Shown piece by piece: positions 38,824 through 48,556 of a stretch of 64,000 nucleotides of DNA (its first letter is position 1; the number at the start of each line of letters is the position of its first letter). This DNA is from Thorsellia anophelis DSM 18579 (GTDB taxonomy: Bacteria; Pseudomonadota; Gammaproteobacteria; Enterobacterales; Thorselliaceae): contig NZ_FOHV01000003.1 in NCBI RefSeq assembly GCF_900111395.1, positions 139,862 through 203,861 on the forward strand, in the 5' to 3' direction. The notes under the pieces were generated by a model, which was not told the DNA's origin, did not search any database, and worked only from the letters and a program-made list of their open reading frames with translations. A program made the position numbers and the translations under genes.

Positions 38824-39244
38824 AATACATATTCCCTAAATTAAAACAATGAATCAAGTATTGATTAGCTCGAGATAGCCCATCTCGAACAAATCTATTG
38901 CAAATCATTTCACACACCTAGATTTTCTTACAACCACTTTACAATTATAAAGCTTTATCTGCAAATAAACAAAACAATTTTACCAAAAAATGTATTTATA
39001 TTGCTCAGATTAATTAAATAAAACATGAAATTAATCTATTTATTCAAGTAAGATCACAATTTTATAATTTAAGCATGTTTTAACAGAGAGGGTAAGCTGT
39101 TTTTTGTTTCATATTGTAATAATTAAACACATAAACCACCCGCCATAATAATAACATTATAAATCAATATCTAAACTAAATTTAACTCTTTTCTATGTAT
39201 CAAAATAGTTGCAAATTTCTCGTTTAAGTGGCACGATATAAAGC
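38824..39244. promoter_or_regulatory. Divergent flgA/flgB control region
   Basis: 421 bp with no gene, expected to hold both class-2 flagellar promoters. The clearest structure is a 9-bp perfect inverted repeat AGATTAATT (39007-39015) and AATTAATCT (39029-39037) with a 13-base spacer, a possible FlhDC-type or other dimeric operator. No FliA-type promoter and no confident sigma-70 pair were found. Confidence 0.5.
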
Positions 39245-39937
39245 ATGAAAAAAAACCTGTTTCCTCTCAATTATTGCTCTTTTTTGCTTACACTCTTAAA
39301 AATTAGCGTAATAATACATTGTTTTTTTCCCTCATTTGTTTTCGCAAATGACGATTTTAAAATTCGAATGGATCTTTTCATCAGTGAAATGAATCCTAAT
39401 TTTCAAACTAACACTGAAATTACTAATCCAGAAAAAATCCCAACTAATTGTCCATTTCCCATATTTGCTTTTCAAAATAAACAAAGAACATGGGGAAAAT
39501 TAACTCTCATTGCTAGTTGTGACGAGAAAAAGCACTATATTCCAATTTATGTTAAGGCAACTGGCAATGTGCTAGTTGCATCTGAATTAATTCAACGTGG
39601 TGCCCCCCTAAATGAAAATAATGTTGAGCTTAAAGAAGTTGAAATTAGTAACCTTTCAACTCTACCGTTAGTAGATCTCTCACAAATAAATGATTCTCAA
39701 GCATTAAGGGTAATTCAAGTCGACTCTGTCATTACGTTACCAATGCTAAAACGTGCCTGGGTAATAAAAGCAGGTGATATAGTTGAAATTAATTTTGTGG
39801 GTTCTGGTTTTTCAGCGATTAATACTGGTAAAGCATTAAATAATGGATATCTAAATGATAAAGTTCGTGTTCGACTTGATAACAAAAGCATTGTTGAAGC
39901 TGTAGTAATAGGGCCAGGCCAAGCAAGTATCAATTGA
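39245..39937 (+). CDS. flgA: Flagellar P-ring assembly chaperone
   Basis: Periplasmic chaperone for FlgI polymerisation into the P ring. Length 230 (E. coli 219). An unusually long N-terminal region before the hydrophobic core (about residues 12-34) ends at FVFAND, a plausible signal-peptidase site. The C-terminal SAF-like domain contains VLVASELIQRGAPLNENNVEL, TLPMLKRAWVIKAGDIVEI and the end GYLNDKVRVRLDNKSIVEAVVIGPG. Divergent from flgB; followed by flgM with its own sigma-28 promoter. Confidence 0.93.
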   Translation: MKKNLFPLNYCSFLLTLLKISVIIHCFFPSFVFANDDFKIRMDLFISEMNPNFQTNTEITNPEKIPTNCPFPIFAFQNKQRTWGKLTLIASCDEKKHYIPIYVKATGNVLVASELIQRGAPLNENNVELKEVEISNLSTLPLVDLSQINDSQALRVIQVDSVITLPMLKRAWVIKAGDIVEINFVGSGFSAINTGKALNNGYLNDKVRVRLDNKSIVEAVVIGPGQASIN

Positions 39938-39967
39938 ACAAATTATTAGCAATTAATAAAAAAAAAC

Positions 39968-39994
39968 TAAAGTTCTCTAATAATATGACGACAA
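39968..39994 (+). promoter_or_regulatory. Sigma-28 (FliA) promoter of flgM
   Basis: TAAAGTTC, 11 bases, GACGACAA. The -35 box matches 7 of 8 and the -10 box 6 of 8 of the consensus, with exact spacing, 59 bp before the flgM ATG. Feedback expression of the anti-sigma factor from such a promoter is the standard arrangement. Confidence 0.75.
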
Positions 39995-40053
39995 ATTGGT
40001 TAATGAACAAGTAAAACGAAAATTAGCCCAAAATTTCACATAAGGAGTCTACA

Positions 40054-40362
40054 ATGGCCCTAGATTCAATTGACAACTCGACCATAAAATTAGCTAGTAC
40101 GATTACTGCTGCTAGAGCTCATGCTCCTTCAGAAAATGACAAAGATGCAAAAAAAGTTTCAACTCCAGGTAAAAGTTCTGAATCTGCTTCCGAGGTTAAA
40201 ATTTCAGGTGGTGCGCTTAGCATCAAGTCTTCAGATAATGATATAAACATTGAAAAAGTTGAACAAATAAAACTTGCAATACAAAATGGTCAATTGACTA
40301 TGGATGCATCTAAAATTGCAGATGGTCTGATTGCAGATTTAAATAGTGGGTTTTCTGCTTAA
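40054..40362 (+). CDS. flgM: Anti-sigma-28 factor
   Basis: Small, largely disordered inhibitor of FliA that is exported when the hook is complete. 102 residues (97 in E. coli). The C-terminal half with VEQIKLAIQNGQLTMDASKIADGLIADL is the FliA-binding region; the N-terminal half is polar and rich in Ser, Lys and Asp. AAGGAG precedes the ATG. A sigma-28 promoter lies upstream and an intrinsic terminator downstream, making it a separately controlled unit. Confidence 0.93.
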   Translation: MALDSIDNSTIKLASTITAARAHAPSENDKDAKKVSTPGKSSESASEVKISGGALSIKSSDNDINIEKVEQIKLAIQNGQLTMDASKIADGLIADLNSGFSA

Positions 40363-40416
40363 TTTGTTTTAAAAAAAGCCAATACTAAAAAACAAAGATT
40401 GCCCCTAAGCTTTTTT

Positions 40417-40439
40417 AAGTGCCTTAACTGGCACTTTTT
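40417..40439 (+). terminator. Rho-independent terminator between flgM and flgN
   Basis: AAGTGCC-TTAACT-GGCACTT followed by further T residues: a compact 7-bp stem, six-base loop and U-tract, about 55 bp past the flgM stop. Confidence 0.82.
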
Positions 40440-40464
40440 CTGTTTTTGAATACTTTATTAGTCG

Positions 40465-40493
40465 CAGACAGACTCTTGTTTCTTTGTTATACT
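40465..40493 (+). promoter_or_regulatory. Candidate sigma-70 promoter of flgN
   Basis: CAGACA, 17-base spacer, TATACT, ending 36 bp before the flgN ATG. The -10 is good (5 of 6), the -35 moderate (4 of 6). Its position just after the flgM terminator suggests flgN is transcribed independently. Confidence 0.5.
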
Positions 40494-40529
40494 GTTAAAA
40501 AATTACTTATTATACACAAGGAAAATGTT

Positions 40530-40979
40530 ATGCTTGCATCCCAACTACATAAATTATTAGATGACATATATTTTTATATGAAAAATCTAGAACCTGTACT
40601 AGAAAAAGAACAATACATTTTAAGTCAAGGCAAAATTGACGGTTCAATGCTTCAAGGTGTTACTCAACAAAAAGAAATGATGCTCGCATCAATAATTAGC
40701 TTAAATAAGCGTAGGATAGCATTACAAGAGGAAATGGGCGTTTCTGAACCATTTAATGAACTAAATAACTATGCCATTTCAAATTTGTGGGAACATATTT
40801 CTGCGCTGAGCACTAAAATTGCCCAACAAAATATGAACAACGGTTTTTTACTCCAATATCATATTAATTACGCGAGTGACGCACTTAGTGTGCTAGAAGC
40901 AGAAGCTGGGACTCCAGTTTATGGTCCAGATGGCCAGTCTATTTCTAAGTTAACTGGCGGTACTAAATTTGAAGTATAA
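40530..40979 (+). CDS. flgN: Flagellar export chaperone for FlgK and FlgL
   Basis: Helical cytoplasmic chaperone of 149 residues, near the family size (about 140). Recognised by position after flgM and by the pattern of long amphipathic helices (LHKLLDDIYFYMKNLEPVLEKEQYIL, then KEMMLASIISLNKRRIALQEEMG) with a flexible C-terminal tail. The ATG at 40530 has AAGGA upstream; the open frame extends to 40446 but that part overlaps the candidate promoter. Its clients are encoded at 28432-31087. Confidence 0.88.
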   Translation: MLASQLHKLLDDIYFYMKNLEPVLEKEQYILSQGKIDGSMLQGVTQQKEMMLASIISLNKRRIALQEEMGVSEPFNELNNYAISNLWEHISALSTKIAQQNMNNGFLLQYHINYASDALSVLEAEAGTPVYGPDGQSISKLTGGTKFEV

Positions 40980-41018
40980 CTTTTACATTTGTTTATTATT
41001 CAGAATGTTAATTTTTTA

Positions 41019-41041
41019 AATGACCTATTAAGAAGGTCATT
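41019..41041. terminator. Weak hairpin after flgN
   Basis: AATGACCT and AGGTCATT form a perfect 8-bp repeat with a 7-base loop about 40 bp past flgN. The T-run lies on its upstream side, so termination would be better in the minus direction; function in the flgN direction is uncertain. Confidence 0.4.
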
Positions 41042-41183
41042 CATCTCATCACCTCCCCTAACTATCTGAGTGAATTATTAAATTAAACGATTCCAAGATA
41101 AATCTGTTCACTCAAAATTAGCATTAGTAGCATATCCAGCATTAATATGTTTTTACAAATAAAAAAATATCTCAATTTATTAT

Positions 41184-41199
41184 AGACGTCTAGATGTAA
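41184..41199 (+). promoter_or_regulatory. MetJ operator (tandem met boxes) of metK
   Basis: AGACGTCT matches the met box consensus at all eight positions and is directly followed by AGATGTAA (5 of 8). A -10-like TATACT lies at 41207-41212, so MetJ bound here would cover the -35 region. The site is 68 bp before the metK ATG. Confidence 0.82.
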
Positions 41200-41266
41200 A
41201 AACGGCTATACTTCCCAGTACATTAACATACTACTCAAATAAATTACTTTTAAATGGAATATCATT

Positions 41267-42421
41267 ATGTCTAAACACCTATTTACCTCTGAATCTGTTT
41301 CAGAAGGCCATCCAGATAAAATTGCTGACCAAATTTCAGATGCAGTACTAGATGCAATATTAGCGCAAGACCCTAAAGCTCGTGTTGCTTGTGAAACCTA
41401 TGTCAAAACAGGAATGGTATTAGTTGGCGGTGAAATTACCACAAATGCATGGGTTGATATTGAAGAAATTACACGTAAGACAGTTGCAAACATTGGATAC
41501 AATAGCTCTGAAATGGGCTTTGATGCACACTCTTGTGCTGTGCTAAGTGCCATTGGAAAACAATCGCCTGATATCAATCAAGGAGTGGATAAATCAGACC
41601 CTTCAGAACAAGGTGCAGGTGACCAAGGCCTTATGTTTGGATATGCAACAAACGAAACAGATGTATTAATGCCAGCCCCAATTACTTACGCCCATCGCTT
41701 GGTGCAAAAGCAGGCAGAAGTAAGAAAATCTGGATTACTCAGTTGGTTACGCCCTGATGCTAAAAGTCAGATTACATTCCAATATCTAAATAATAAAATT
41801 ATTGGCATTGATACTGTTGTTTTATCAACACAGCACGATGAATCAATTTCACATGCTAATTTACAAGAAGCCGTGATGGAGGAAATCATCAAACCAGTTT
41901 TACCAGCTGAATGGTTAACGGCAACAACTAAATACTTTATCAATCCAACCGGTCGTTTCGTGATTGGTGGACCAGTAGGTGATTGTGGTCTAACTGGTCG
42001 TAAGATCATTGTAGATACCTATGGGGGAGCGGCAAGACACGGTGGTGGTGCTTTTTCAGGCAAAGATCCCTCTAAAGTAGATCGTTCAGCAGCATATGCT
42101 GCCCGCTATGTTGCAAAAAATATTGTTGCTGCAGGCTTAGCTGATAGATGTGAATTACAAATTTCATACGCAATCGGAGTTGCTGAACCAACTTCAATTA
42201 TGATAGAAACTTTTGGTACGCATAAAGTATCTGAGGAAAGATTAGTAGAATTAGTTCGCGAGTTTTTCGACTTACGTCCTTATGGCTTGATAAAAATGCT
42301 TGATCTAATCAAACCCATCTACCTAGAAACAGCATCTTACGGGCATTTTGGGCGTGAACAATTCCCATGGGAAAAAACTGACAAAGCCATGCTCTTAAGA
42401 GACGCAGCTAATTTAAAATAA
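41267..42421 (+). CDS. metK: S-adenosylmethionine synthetase
   Basis: Makes SAM from methionine and ATP. 384 residues, as in E. coli. The N terminus [19 protein letters not shown], the hexapeptide GAGDQG (methionine/ATP site) and [19 protein letters not shown] (phosphate-binding loop) are all intact. Single gene, preceded by a MetJ operator, so it should be repressed when SAM is abundant. SAM also serves UbiE and possibly YnbC encoded nearby. Confidence 0.97.
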   Translation: MSKHLFTSESVSEGHPDKIADQISDAVLDAILAQDPKARVACETYVKTGMVLVGGEITTNAWVDIEEITRKTVANIGYNSSEMGFDAHSCAVLSAIGKQSPDINQGVDKSDPSEQGAGDQGLMFGYATNETDVLMPAPITYAHRLVQKQAEVRKSGLLSWLRPDAKSQITFQYLNNKIIGIDTVVLSTQHDESISHANLQEAVMEEIIKPVLPAEWLTATTKYFINPTGRFVIGGPVGDCGLTGRKIIVDTYGGAARHGGGAFSGKDPSKVDRSAAYAARYVAKNIVAAGLADRCELQISYAIGVAEPTSIMIETFGTHKVSEERLVELVREFFDLRPYGLIKMLDLIKPIYLETASYGHFGREQFPWEKTDKAMLLRDAANLK

Positions 42422-42442
42422 AGCATTCTTTTTTTGATATAG

Positions 42443-42477
42443 GGTCAAATGTAGATATTTATAAAATACATTTGACC
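42443..42477. terminator. Hairpin between convergent metK and cysB
   Basis: GGTCAAATGTA and TACATTTGACC form a perfect 11-bp inverted repeat with a 13-base loop, 22 bp past the metK stop. No strong U-tract follows on either side, so it may act with Rho or as a 3'-end protector. Confidence 0.55.
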
Positions 42478-42612
42478 TCCATATTTAAATTCACTTGAGC
42501 AATCAAACGATTTTTCTAAAAAACAAAAAAACTCTCCACTTGACACTTACCTACTAATATTTCGCCATAAGCCAAGTCGTGAAGAACTGATTAAAATAGT
42601 ATATTCTAAAAT

Positions 42613-43632
<1,020 letters not shown>

Positions 43633-43687
43633 TTATCCATTCACATTACCCACGTAACAATCCATGTCAAATATATAAAAGAATAAA

Positions 43688-45310
43688 CTAACTTCGCATA
43701 CCATTTATCCATGCAACTAAACCTAATGCAAAACCAATATAAGCGTATAAATCCATATGATTAACTATTAAGAAAACACTGCTTAACACAAGCACTGAAC
43801 CAATTACAAGCCAATATTGTTTTCTGCTTTGCAAAGTATCTTGCTTTTTAAGCTTATCGCCTAATTCTTCTAATGATTTTTTAATCACTGTTTGCTGTTT
43901 TAAATGTTGATAAAATAGCTCTGGCAATTCCGGCAACGTTTCAATCCAAAAAGGCGCTTTTTCTTTAACAGCCTTAACAACTGATTTAAAGCCAACTTGC
44001 TCTTTCATCCAGTTTTCAAGAAATGGTTTAGCAGTAACCCATAAATCTAATTCAGGATACAATTGCCTCCCTAATCCTTCAATATAAAGAAGTGTTTTTT
44101 GTAATAAAACTAATTGTGGCTGGACCTGCATCTCAAATTTCCGAGCTGTATTGAACAAATTTAACAAAACATGTCCAAATGAGATTTCAGATAATGGTTT
44201 TTCAAAAATTGGTTCACACACTGTTCTAATACTAAATTCAAATTCATCAATATCGATATGATTTGGAACCCAACCTGAATCAACATGCAGTTCAGCGACT
44301 TTACGATAATCACGATTAAAAAAAGCAATAAAGTTTTCAGCTAGATAGCGCTTATCATTTTTATTTAATGATCCAACAATACCAAAATCAATAGCAATAT
44401 AGCTTGGCGTATCAGGCTTTGTCACATCAACAAAAATATTACCAGGGTGCATATCAGCATGAAAAAAACTATCTCTAAACACCTGAGTAAAAAAAACCTG
44501 AACCCCTCTTTCTGCTAATAATTTCATATTCACATTATTAGCTATCAATTCATCTGTATTTGCAACCGGCACCCCTGAAATACGCTCTATAACCAATAAA
44601 TTTTCTCTACAATAATCAGTATATACTTCTGGCACATAAAGGAGTTCACTATCAGTAAAATTACGTTTAATCTGAATTGCATTTGCCGCTTCACGCATCA
44701 AATTCAATTCATTAAAAAGATCTTCTTCATATTCACTAATCACTTCCTTGGGCTTTAATCGTCTAATTTCTTTAATTAATCGAGTAGATAGATTAGCTAA
44801 TCGGTACATTAACCTAAGGTCAGCTTTAATAATAGGCTCAATATCAGGTCTTATTACTTTTAAAACAACTGATTTGCCATTTTCTTTTAAAGTAGCACAA
44901 TGAACTTGAGCTATTGAAGCTGAAGCAAGTGGCATCAATTCAAAATTTTCAAAATAAGTATCAATTGGTGCTTCTAAAGCCGCTTCAATTTGCTTTTTAG
45001 CAATTTCACCGTCAAATGGTGTTACTTGACTTTGCAATAAAGCTAATTGATTTGCAATTTGTGGTGAGAATAAATCTCGTCTTGTAGAAAGCATTTGACC
45101 TAATTTAATCCAGACGGGACCAAGATCTTGCATTGCTAAACGAATTCTTTCACCTAGTTGCTTCTCAGTATGCTCATTTTTAATCCAAAATAACATGAAG
45201 CGAAGGGTCAACAAAAACCGTTTTCCTTTTTTATTTGGAATTAATTCCTCTAAACCATATTGTAAAAACACACGTATTATTTGGTAAAGCCGCCAAAATT
45301 CTTTAAACAC
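43688..45310 (-). CDS. ubiB: Ubiquinone biosynthesis kinase-like protein UbiB
   Basis: Atypical ABC1/COQ8-type kinase or ATPase needed for ubiquinone synthesis. 540 residues (546 in E. coli). Shows the family KxGQ motif in [17 protein letters not shown], a glycine/alanine-rich loop [10 protein letters not shown], catalytic-type [12 protein letters not shown] and IDFGIVGSL. Two C-terminal transmembrane helices (about 497-540) anchor it in the membrane. Last gene of the ubiE-ubiJ-ubiB cluster. Confidence 0.95.
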   Translation of the reverse strand: MFKEFWRLYQIIRVFLQYGLEELIPNKKGKRFLLTLRFMLFWIKNEHTEKQLGERIRLAMQDLGPVWIKLGQMLSTRRDLFSPQIANQLALLQSQVTPFDGEIAKKQIEAALEAPIDTYFENFELMPLASASIAQVHCATLKENGKSVVLKVIRPDIEPIIKADLRLMYRLANLSTRLIKEIRRLKPKEVISEYEEDLFNELNLMREAANAIQIKRNFTDSELLYVPEVYTDYCRENLLVIERISGVPVANTDELIANNVNMKLLAERGVQVFFTQVFRDSFFHADMHPGNIFVDVTKPDTPSYIAIDFGIVGSLNKNDKRYLAENFIAFFNRDYRKVAELHVDSGWVPNHIDIDEFEFSIRTVCEPIFEKPLSEISFGHVLLNLFNTARKFEMQVQPQLVLLQKTLLYIEGLGRQLYPELDLWVTAKPFLENWMKEQVGFKSVVKAVKEKAPFWIETLPELPELFYQHLKQQTVIKKSLEELGDKLKKQDTLQSRKQYWLVIGSVLVLSSVFLIVNHMDLYAYIGFALGLVAWINGMRS

Positions 45311-45399
45311 TGTTTATTCCTCTAATAAGACTTCAAGTATTATTAAGTCGTCACACTGGTCATTTATAGCTTTAAAATCTTAATTTTTTAAATTCAAAA

Positions 45400-46116
45400 T
45401 TAGGTGTCTTTCGCATACCGAGTTGCATTTTTATGTGGCATTAGCTGTAAACCTTCAGTCATTGCCTCACTGAGCCAAGTTTTAGTCAATGTAAATTTCG
45501 TACTAATAAGCAAAAAAAGTTGTTTTATGATTGACTCAATCACCCCAGCGGCTAAATCACCTATGATAGGCGATAAAACTGTACCTATACCCGGTTCAAT
45601 TTTTTCAATGAATTGATTTAGTTTTTGCAGTACATCAATATCGCCAGTTACTTCAAGTGCTTCTTCTTTAATAAGCGTCGTCAATTGTTGTTTATCTTTA
45701 AGTCGCAGCAATGTTTTAAAATCTGTCTTCAAGCAACAATCAGCCTCATACTCACAAGATACTAAAACATCAACACGTGTTGCGCTAAAAATAAGTGTAA
45801 TTGGCTCTTCTAATTCTTTAATAAAAATTTCTAAAGAGGAACCTTCAATTGCTTGCTTTTGTTTTTTCAATGCAGGCTGAAGATATACCTGTTGATTAAA
45901 GATTGTTTCAGCAATAATTACGGCTAAACGAAGGGTATGGGATTTCGCTTTTTGCATCAACGATATTGAATTTTGACTTTCATCTTTAGGTTGCAATAAG
46001 TCGAGCATTAATGACGGAAGATGTGGCGCTAAGTGCAATAATGAATCAAGTTGTGGAAACTTTTTCGCAAAAGGGGGTTTAGGCAATTCATTAAATGCCT
46101 CAAAAAAACGGTTCAT
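45400..46116 (-). CDS. ubiJ: Ubiquinone biosynthesis accessory factor UbiJ
   Basis: SCP2-domain lipid-binding scaffold of the aerobic ubiquinone complex. The product is 238 residues, longer than E. coli UbiJ (201): the N-terminal part to about residue 70 is longer, and the charged C-terminal coiled coil of the E. coli protein seems shortened. The SCP2 core is recognised by ITLIFSATRVDVLVSCEYEADC, LKDKQQLTTLIKEEALEVTGDIDVLQKL and the SPIIGDLAAGVIE segment. GGAG lies six bases before the ATG, supporting the long start. Located between ubiE and ubiB as expected. Confidence 0.85.
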   Translation of the reverse strand: MNRFFEAFNELPKPPFAKKFPQLDSLLHLAPHLPSLMLDLLQPKDESQNSISLMQKAKSHTLRLAVIIAETIFNQQVYLQPALKKQKQAIEGSSLEIFIKELEEPITLIFSATRVDVLVSCEYEADCCLKTDFKTLLRLKDKQQLTTLIKEEALEVTGDIDVLQKLNQFIEKIEPGIGTVLSPIIGDLAAGVIESIIKQLFLLISTKFTLTKTWLSEAMTEGLQLMPHKNATRYAKDT

Positions 46117-46184
46117 TTTGCTCTCCTGTTTTTACATCATGTGATTTTTTGGTTATCTAAGCTATTTTATGATTGCAACATAAT

Positions 46185-46985
46185 CTAAAACTTGAATCCT
46201 CTATGCAGCGCAACAATACCGCCTGTCATATTAAAATATTCTGTTTGCGTAAAGCCTGCTGACTGCATCATTTCTCGAAGTGTTTCTTGGTTTGGATGCA
46301 TACGTATAGATTCAGCTAGATATCGGTAACTATCCTCATCTTGTGCAATCACTTTGCCCATTTTAGGTAATATATGAAAAGAATAAAGGTCATAAATTTT
46401 ACTCAGCGGATCAAATACTGGTTTTGAAAATTCCAACACCAATAGTCTCCCGCCTGGTTTTAATACTCGAAACATGGACTTTAATGCAGCATCTTTATCC
46501 GTTACATTACGAAGTCCGAAGGCGATAGTAATACAATCAAAATAGTTATCGGGAAAAGGAAGTGCTTCTGCATTAGCTTGAACATAACTAACATTCCCAA
46601 CAACTCCTAAATCACGAAGTTTATTACGACCTACTTTAAGCATAGATTCATTAATATCTGCTAGAACAACATGCCCTGTTTCACCAACAATTCTTGAAAA
46701 CTTAGCTGTCAAATCACCAGTTCCGCCTGCTAAGTCCAAAATAGTTTGCCCTTTTTTAACACCGCTACAATCAATAGTAAACCGCTTCCAAAGCCGATGA
46801 ATTCCAAATGACATTACATCATTCATTACATCATATTTTTGTGCAACTGAATGGAATACCTCAGCCACTTTAGCGACTTTTTCTTCTTTTGCGACCGTCT
46901 TGAACCCAAAATGAGTTGTTTCAACATGAGATTGTTCATTACTTGTTTCAGGTGCCTTGTCGTCTGGCGTAATTTGATTTGACAT
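46185..46985 (-). CDS. ubiE: Ubiquinone/menaquinone C-methyltransferase
   Basis: SAM-dependent methyltransferase of the quinone pathways. 266 residues (251 in E. coli), with about 15 extra polar N-terminal residues before [18 protein letters not shown] motif I is [43 protein letters not shown] and [12 protein letters not shown] complete the signature. First gene of the ubiE-ubiJ-ubiB cluster, 88 bp after wzxE, i.e. exactly where wecF, wzyE and wecG would begin in the standard ECA locus. Confidence 0.96.
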   Translation of the reverse strand: MSNQITPDDKAPETSNEQSHVETTHFGFKTVAKEEKVAKVAEVFHSVAQKYDVMNDVMSFGIHRLWKRFTIDCSGVKKGQTILDLAGGTGDLTAKFSRIVGETGHVVLADINESMLKVGRNKLRDLGVVGNVSYVQANAEALPFPDNYFDCITIAFGLRNVTDKDAALKSMFRVLKPGGRLLVLEFSKPVFDPLSKIYDLYSFHILPKMGKVIAQDEDSYRYLAESIRMHPNQETLREMMQSAGFTQTEYFNMTGGIVALHRGFKF

Positions 46986-47073
46986 AATATAAGTCCTTTA
47001 TCTTGGTCTGTAGTATATTAACTGATTGCATCATTCATTACATTAGATACATTTACTGGCAAGGATCATCACA

Positions 47074-48453
47074 TCAAGATAGGGATGATTTGCTTCTGTA
47101 TTTAAATATTATAAACCCAATGAGACAAAGGATAAAATAAATCATATAAGTCATCATATAGGCTTGTGATGCCCCTAGTGTACCTTGCTTAGGAATGAGT
47201 AGAAAGGAAAAGAATATCAATAGCGAAAATTGTGAAACTTCTGCTAGAAAATAAAGTTTAAGGTTTGCCTTTGCAATAATTAAATAACCAAAAACATAAC
47301 ACCCTACCTTAAGCACATCACCTGTAAGTTGCCAACTAAATAAAGTACGCATCTGTGAAAACTCATTGCTAAATAGAAGCCAAATTACAACATCTCGCAT
47401 TAACCACACAAGACTGCTCAGCAGTATCACCGCAGGCAAGGCAAATTTCAAACCTTTAACAACTTCTTTTGCCAGTATTTGACTATCTTTGATTCTTGAG
47501 AAAGTAGGTAATAAATAGACTGAAAACGCAGCTGTAATAAACTGTAAGTAAGCATCTGAAATCATGCTAACACTTTGCCAAAGGCCAACTTGATACATTG
47601 CTTTGTCTTTAATAAATGTCTGTTGGATTAAATTTACTATTTGTTCGGTATGTAAAGCGATATTCGATTGTCGTGTAGAGGCAATTACATCAAGATTACT
47701 TTTAAATCCATAAAATTGTGAAATTTGTTCCCTGAGTAAATAGTATGCCACAGGCATTGTCACAGCCGTCATTAAGGTCATGAGAGTAAATTTACTTAAA
47801 TTAATGGCTGTTTCTCTATGCCAAGCAGGAAGAAACATTGCTAACGTTATTACCTTGCGTCGTTGCAAAAATACAATCGCTGGTAAAAATGTTGCGGCCG
47901 GAAGCAATCCTAAACCAACTAGTGCACCTGAAAATCCGAATGCTAATTGCAGACAAATAAAACCAATTAGCGCAATAAGGGCACCAATAATAATTGAAAT
48001 AGCCGTGCCCTTTGCATCTCTATAACCTTTCAAAATAGCTAATATAAGATTGCTACCTGCAATCGTAAATTGTAAGACAGCAATGATCCTGATGATATTT
48101 GCATATTCTTGTGTTGCGAATAATAGATAGCTAATATGAGAAGCAAAGCTTAGAAACACAGAGCAAATTATTAAAGAAAATACCAATACTAGAGTAGAAG
48201 CGGTCCCTAAAAGCTGTTTAACGGCATGCTTATCTTGTTCTGCGTCAAATTGCGCAATATATTTAGTGACGCCATTAAAAATACCCGCACCAGCTAGCAC
48301 ACCTAAAACTGTTATAACTTGTCGGTAATTTCCAGATAACCCTACTCCTTGCGGTCCAAACTCAAGGGCCATCAATTTTCCAATAATCAATCCAATCAAA
48401 ATTTTTACTAAAGTGGAGGCTGCAGTAAATGTGGAAGCTTTTGCTAATGACAT
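47074..48453 (-). CDS. wzxE: Lipid III flippase of ECA synthesis, with an internal insertion
   Basis: Polytopic membrane flippase that moves the lipid-linked ECA trisaccharide across the inner membrane. At 459 residues it is longer than E. coli WzxE (416). Landmarks are MSLAKASTFTAASTLVK, TVLGVLAGAGIFNGVTKYIAQ, ISDAYLQFITAAFSVYLLPT and LTGDVLKVGCYVFGYLIIAKA. The extra length is mainly a polar segment at about residues 243-283, between helices, where E. coli has about eleven residues. A terminator-like hairpin separates it from wecE. It is the last ECA gene here; its neighbours wecF, wzyE and wecG are absent. Confidence 0.92.
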   Translation of the reverse strand: MSLAKASTFTAASTLVKILIGLIIGKLMALEFGPQGVGLSGNYRQVITVLGVLAGAGIFNGVTKYIAQFDAEQDKHAVKQLLGTASTLVLVFSLIICSVFLSFASHISYLLFATQEYANIIRIIAVLQFTIAGSNLILAILKGYRDAKGTAISIIIGALIALIGFICLQLAFGFSGALVGLGLLPAATFLPAIVFLQRRKVITLAMFLPAWHRETAINLSKFTLMTLMTAVTMPVAYYLLREQISQFYGFKSNLDVIASTRQSNIALHTEQIVNLIQQTFIKDKAMYQVGLWQSVSMISDAYLQFITAAFSVYLLPTFSRIKDSQILAKEVVKGLKFALPAVILLSSLVWLMRDVVIWLLFSNEFSQMRTLFSWQLTGDVLKVGCYVFGYLIIAKANLKLYFLAEVSQFSLLIFFSFLLIPKQGTLGASQAYMMTYMIYFILCLIGFIIFKYRSKSSLS

Positions 48454-48502
48454 AATAAAATAGGGTCTTCGTGAGTTTGGGATGGGCGTAAATACTATGC
48501 CT

Positions 48503-48529
48503 ACAATTTAAACGCCCCAGATGGAGCGT
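48503..48529 (-). terminator. Terminator-like hairpin between wecE and wzxE
   Basis: On the minus strand ACGCTCC-ATCT-GGGGCGT (7 bp with one G-U, four-base loop) is followed by TTTAAATT. It lies about 28 bp past the wecE stop and would partly separate wzxE from the upstream wec genes. Confidence 0.6.
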
Positions 48530-48556
48530 CTTAATTTAATTTTAGCGGCAAAATAC

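Noticed and set aside
46986-47073. Possible remnants of wecF, wzyE or wecG between wzxE and ubiE
   Set aside because: The gap is only 88 bp and shows no similarity to these genes.
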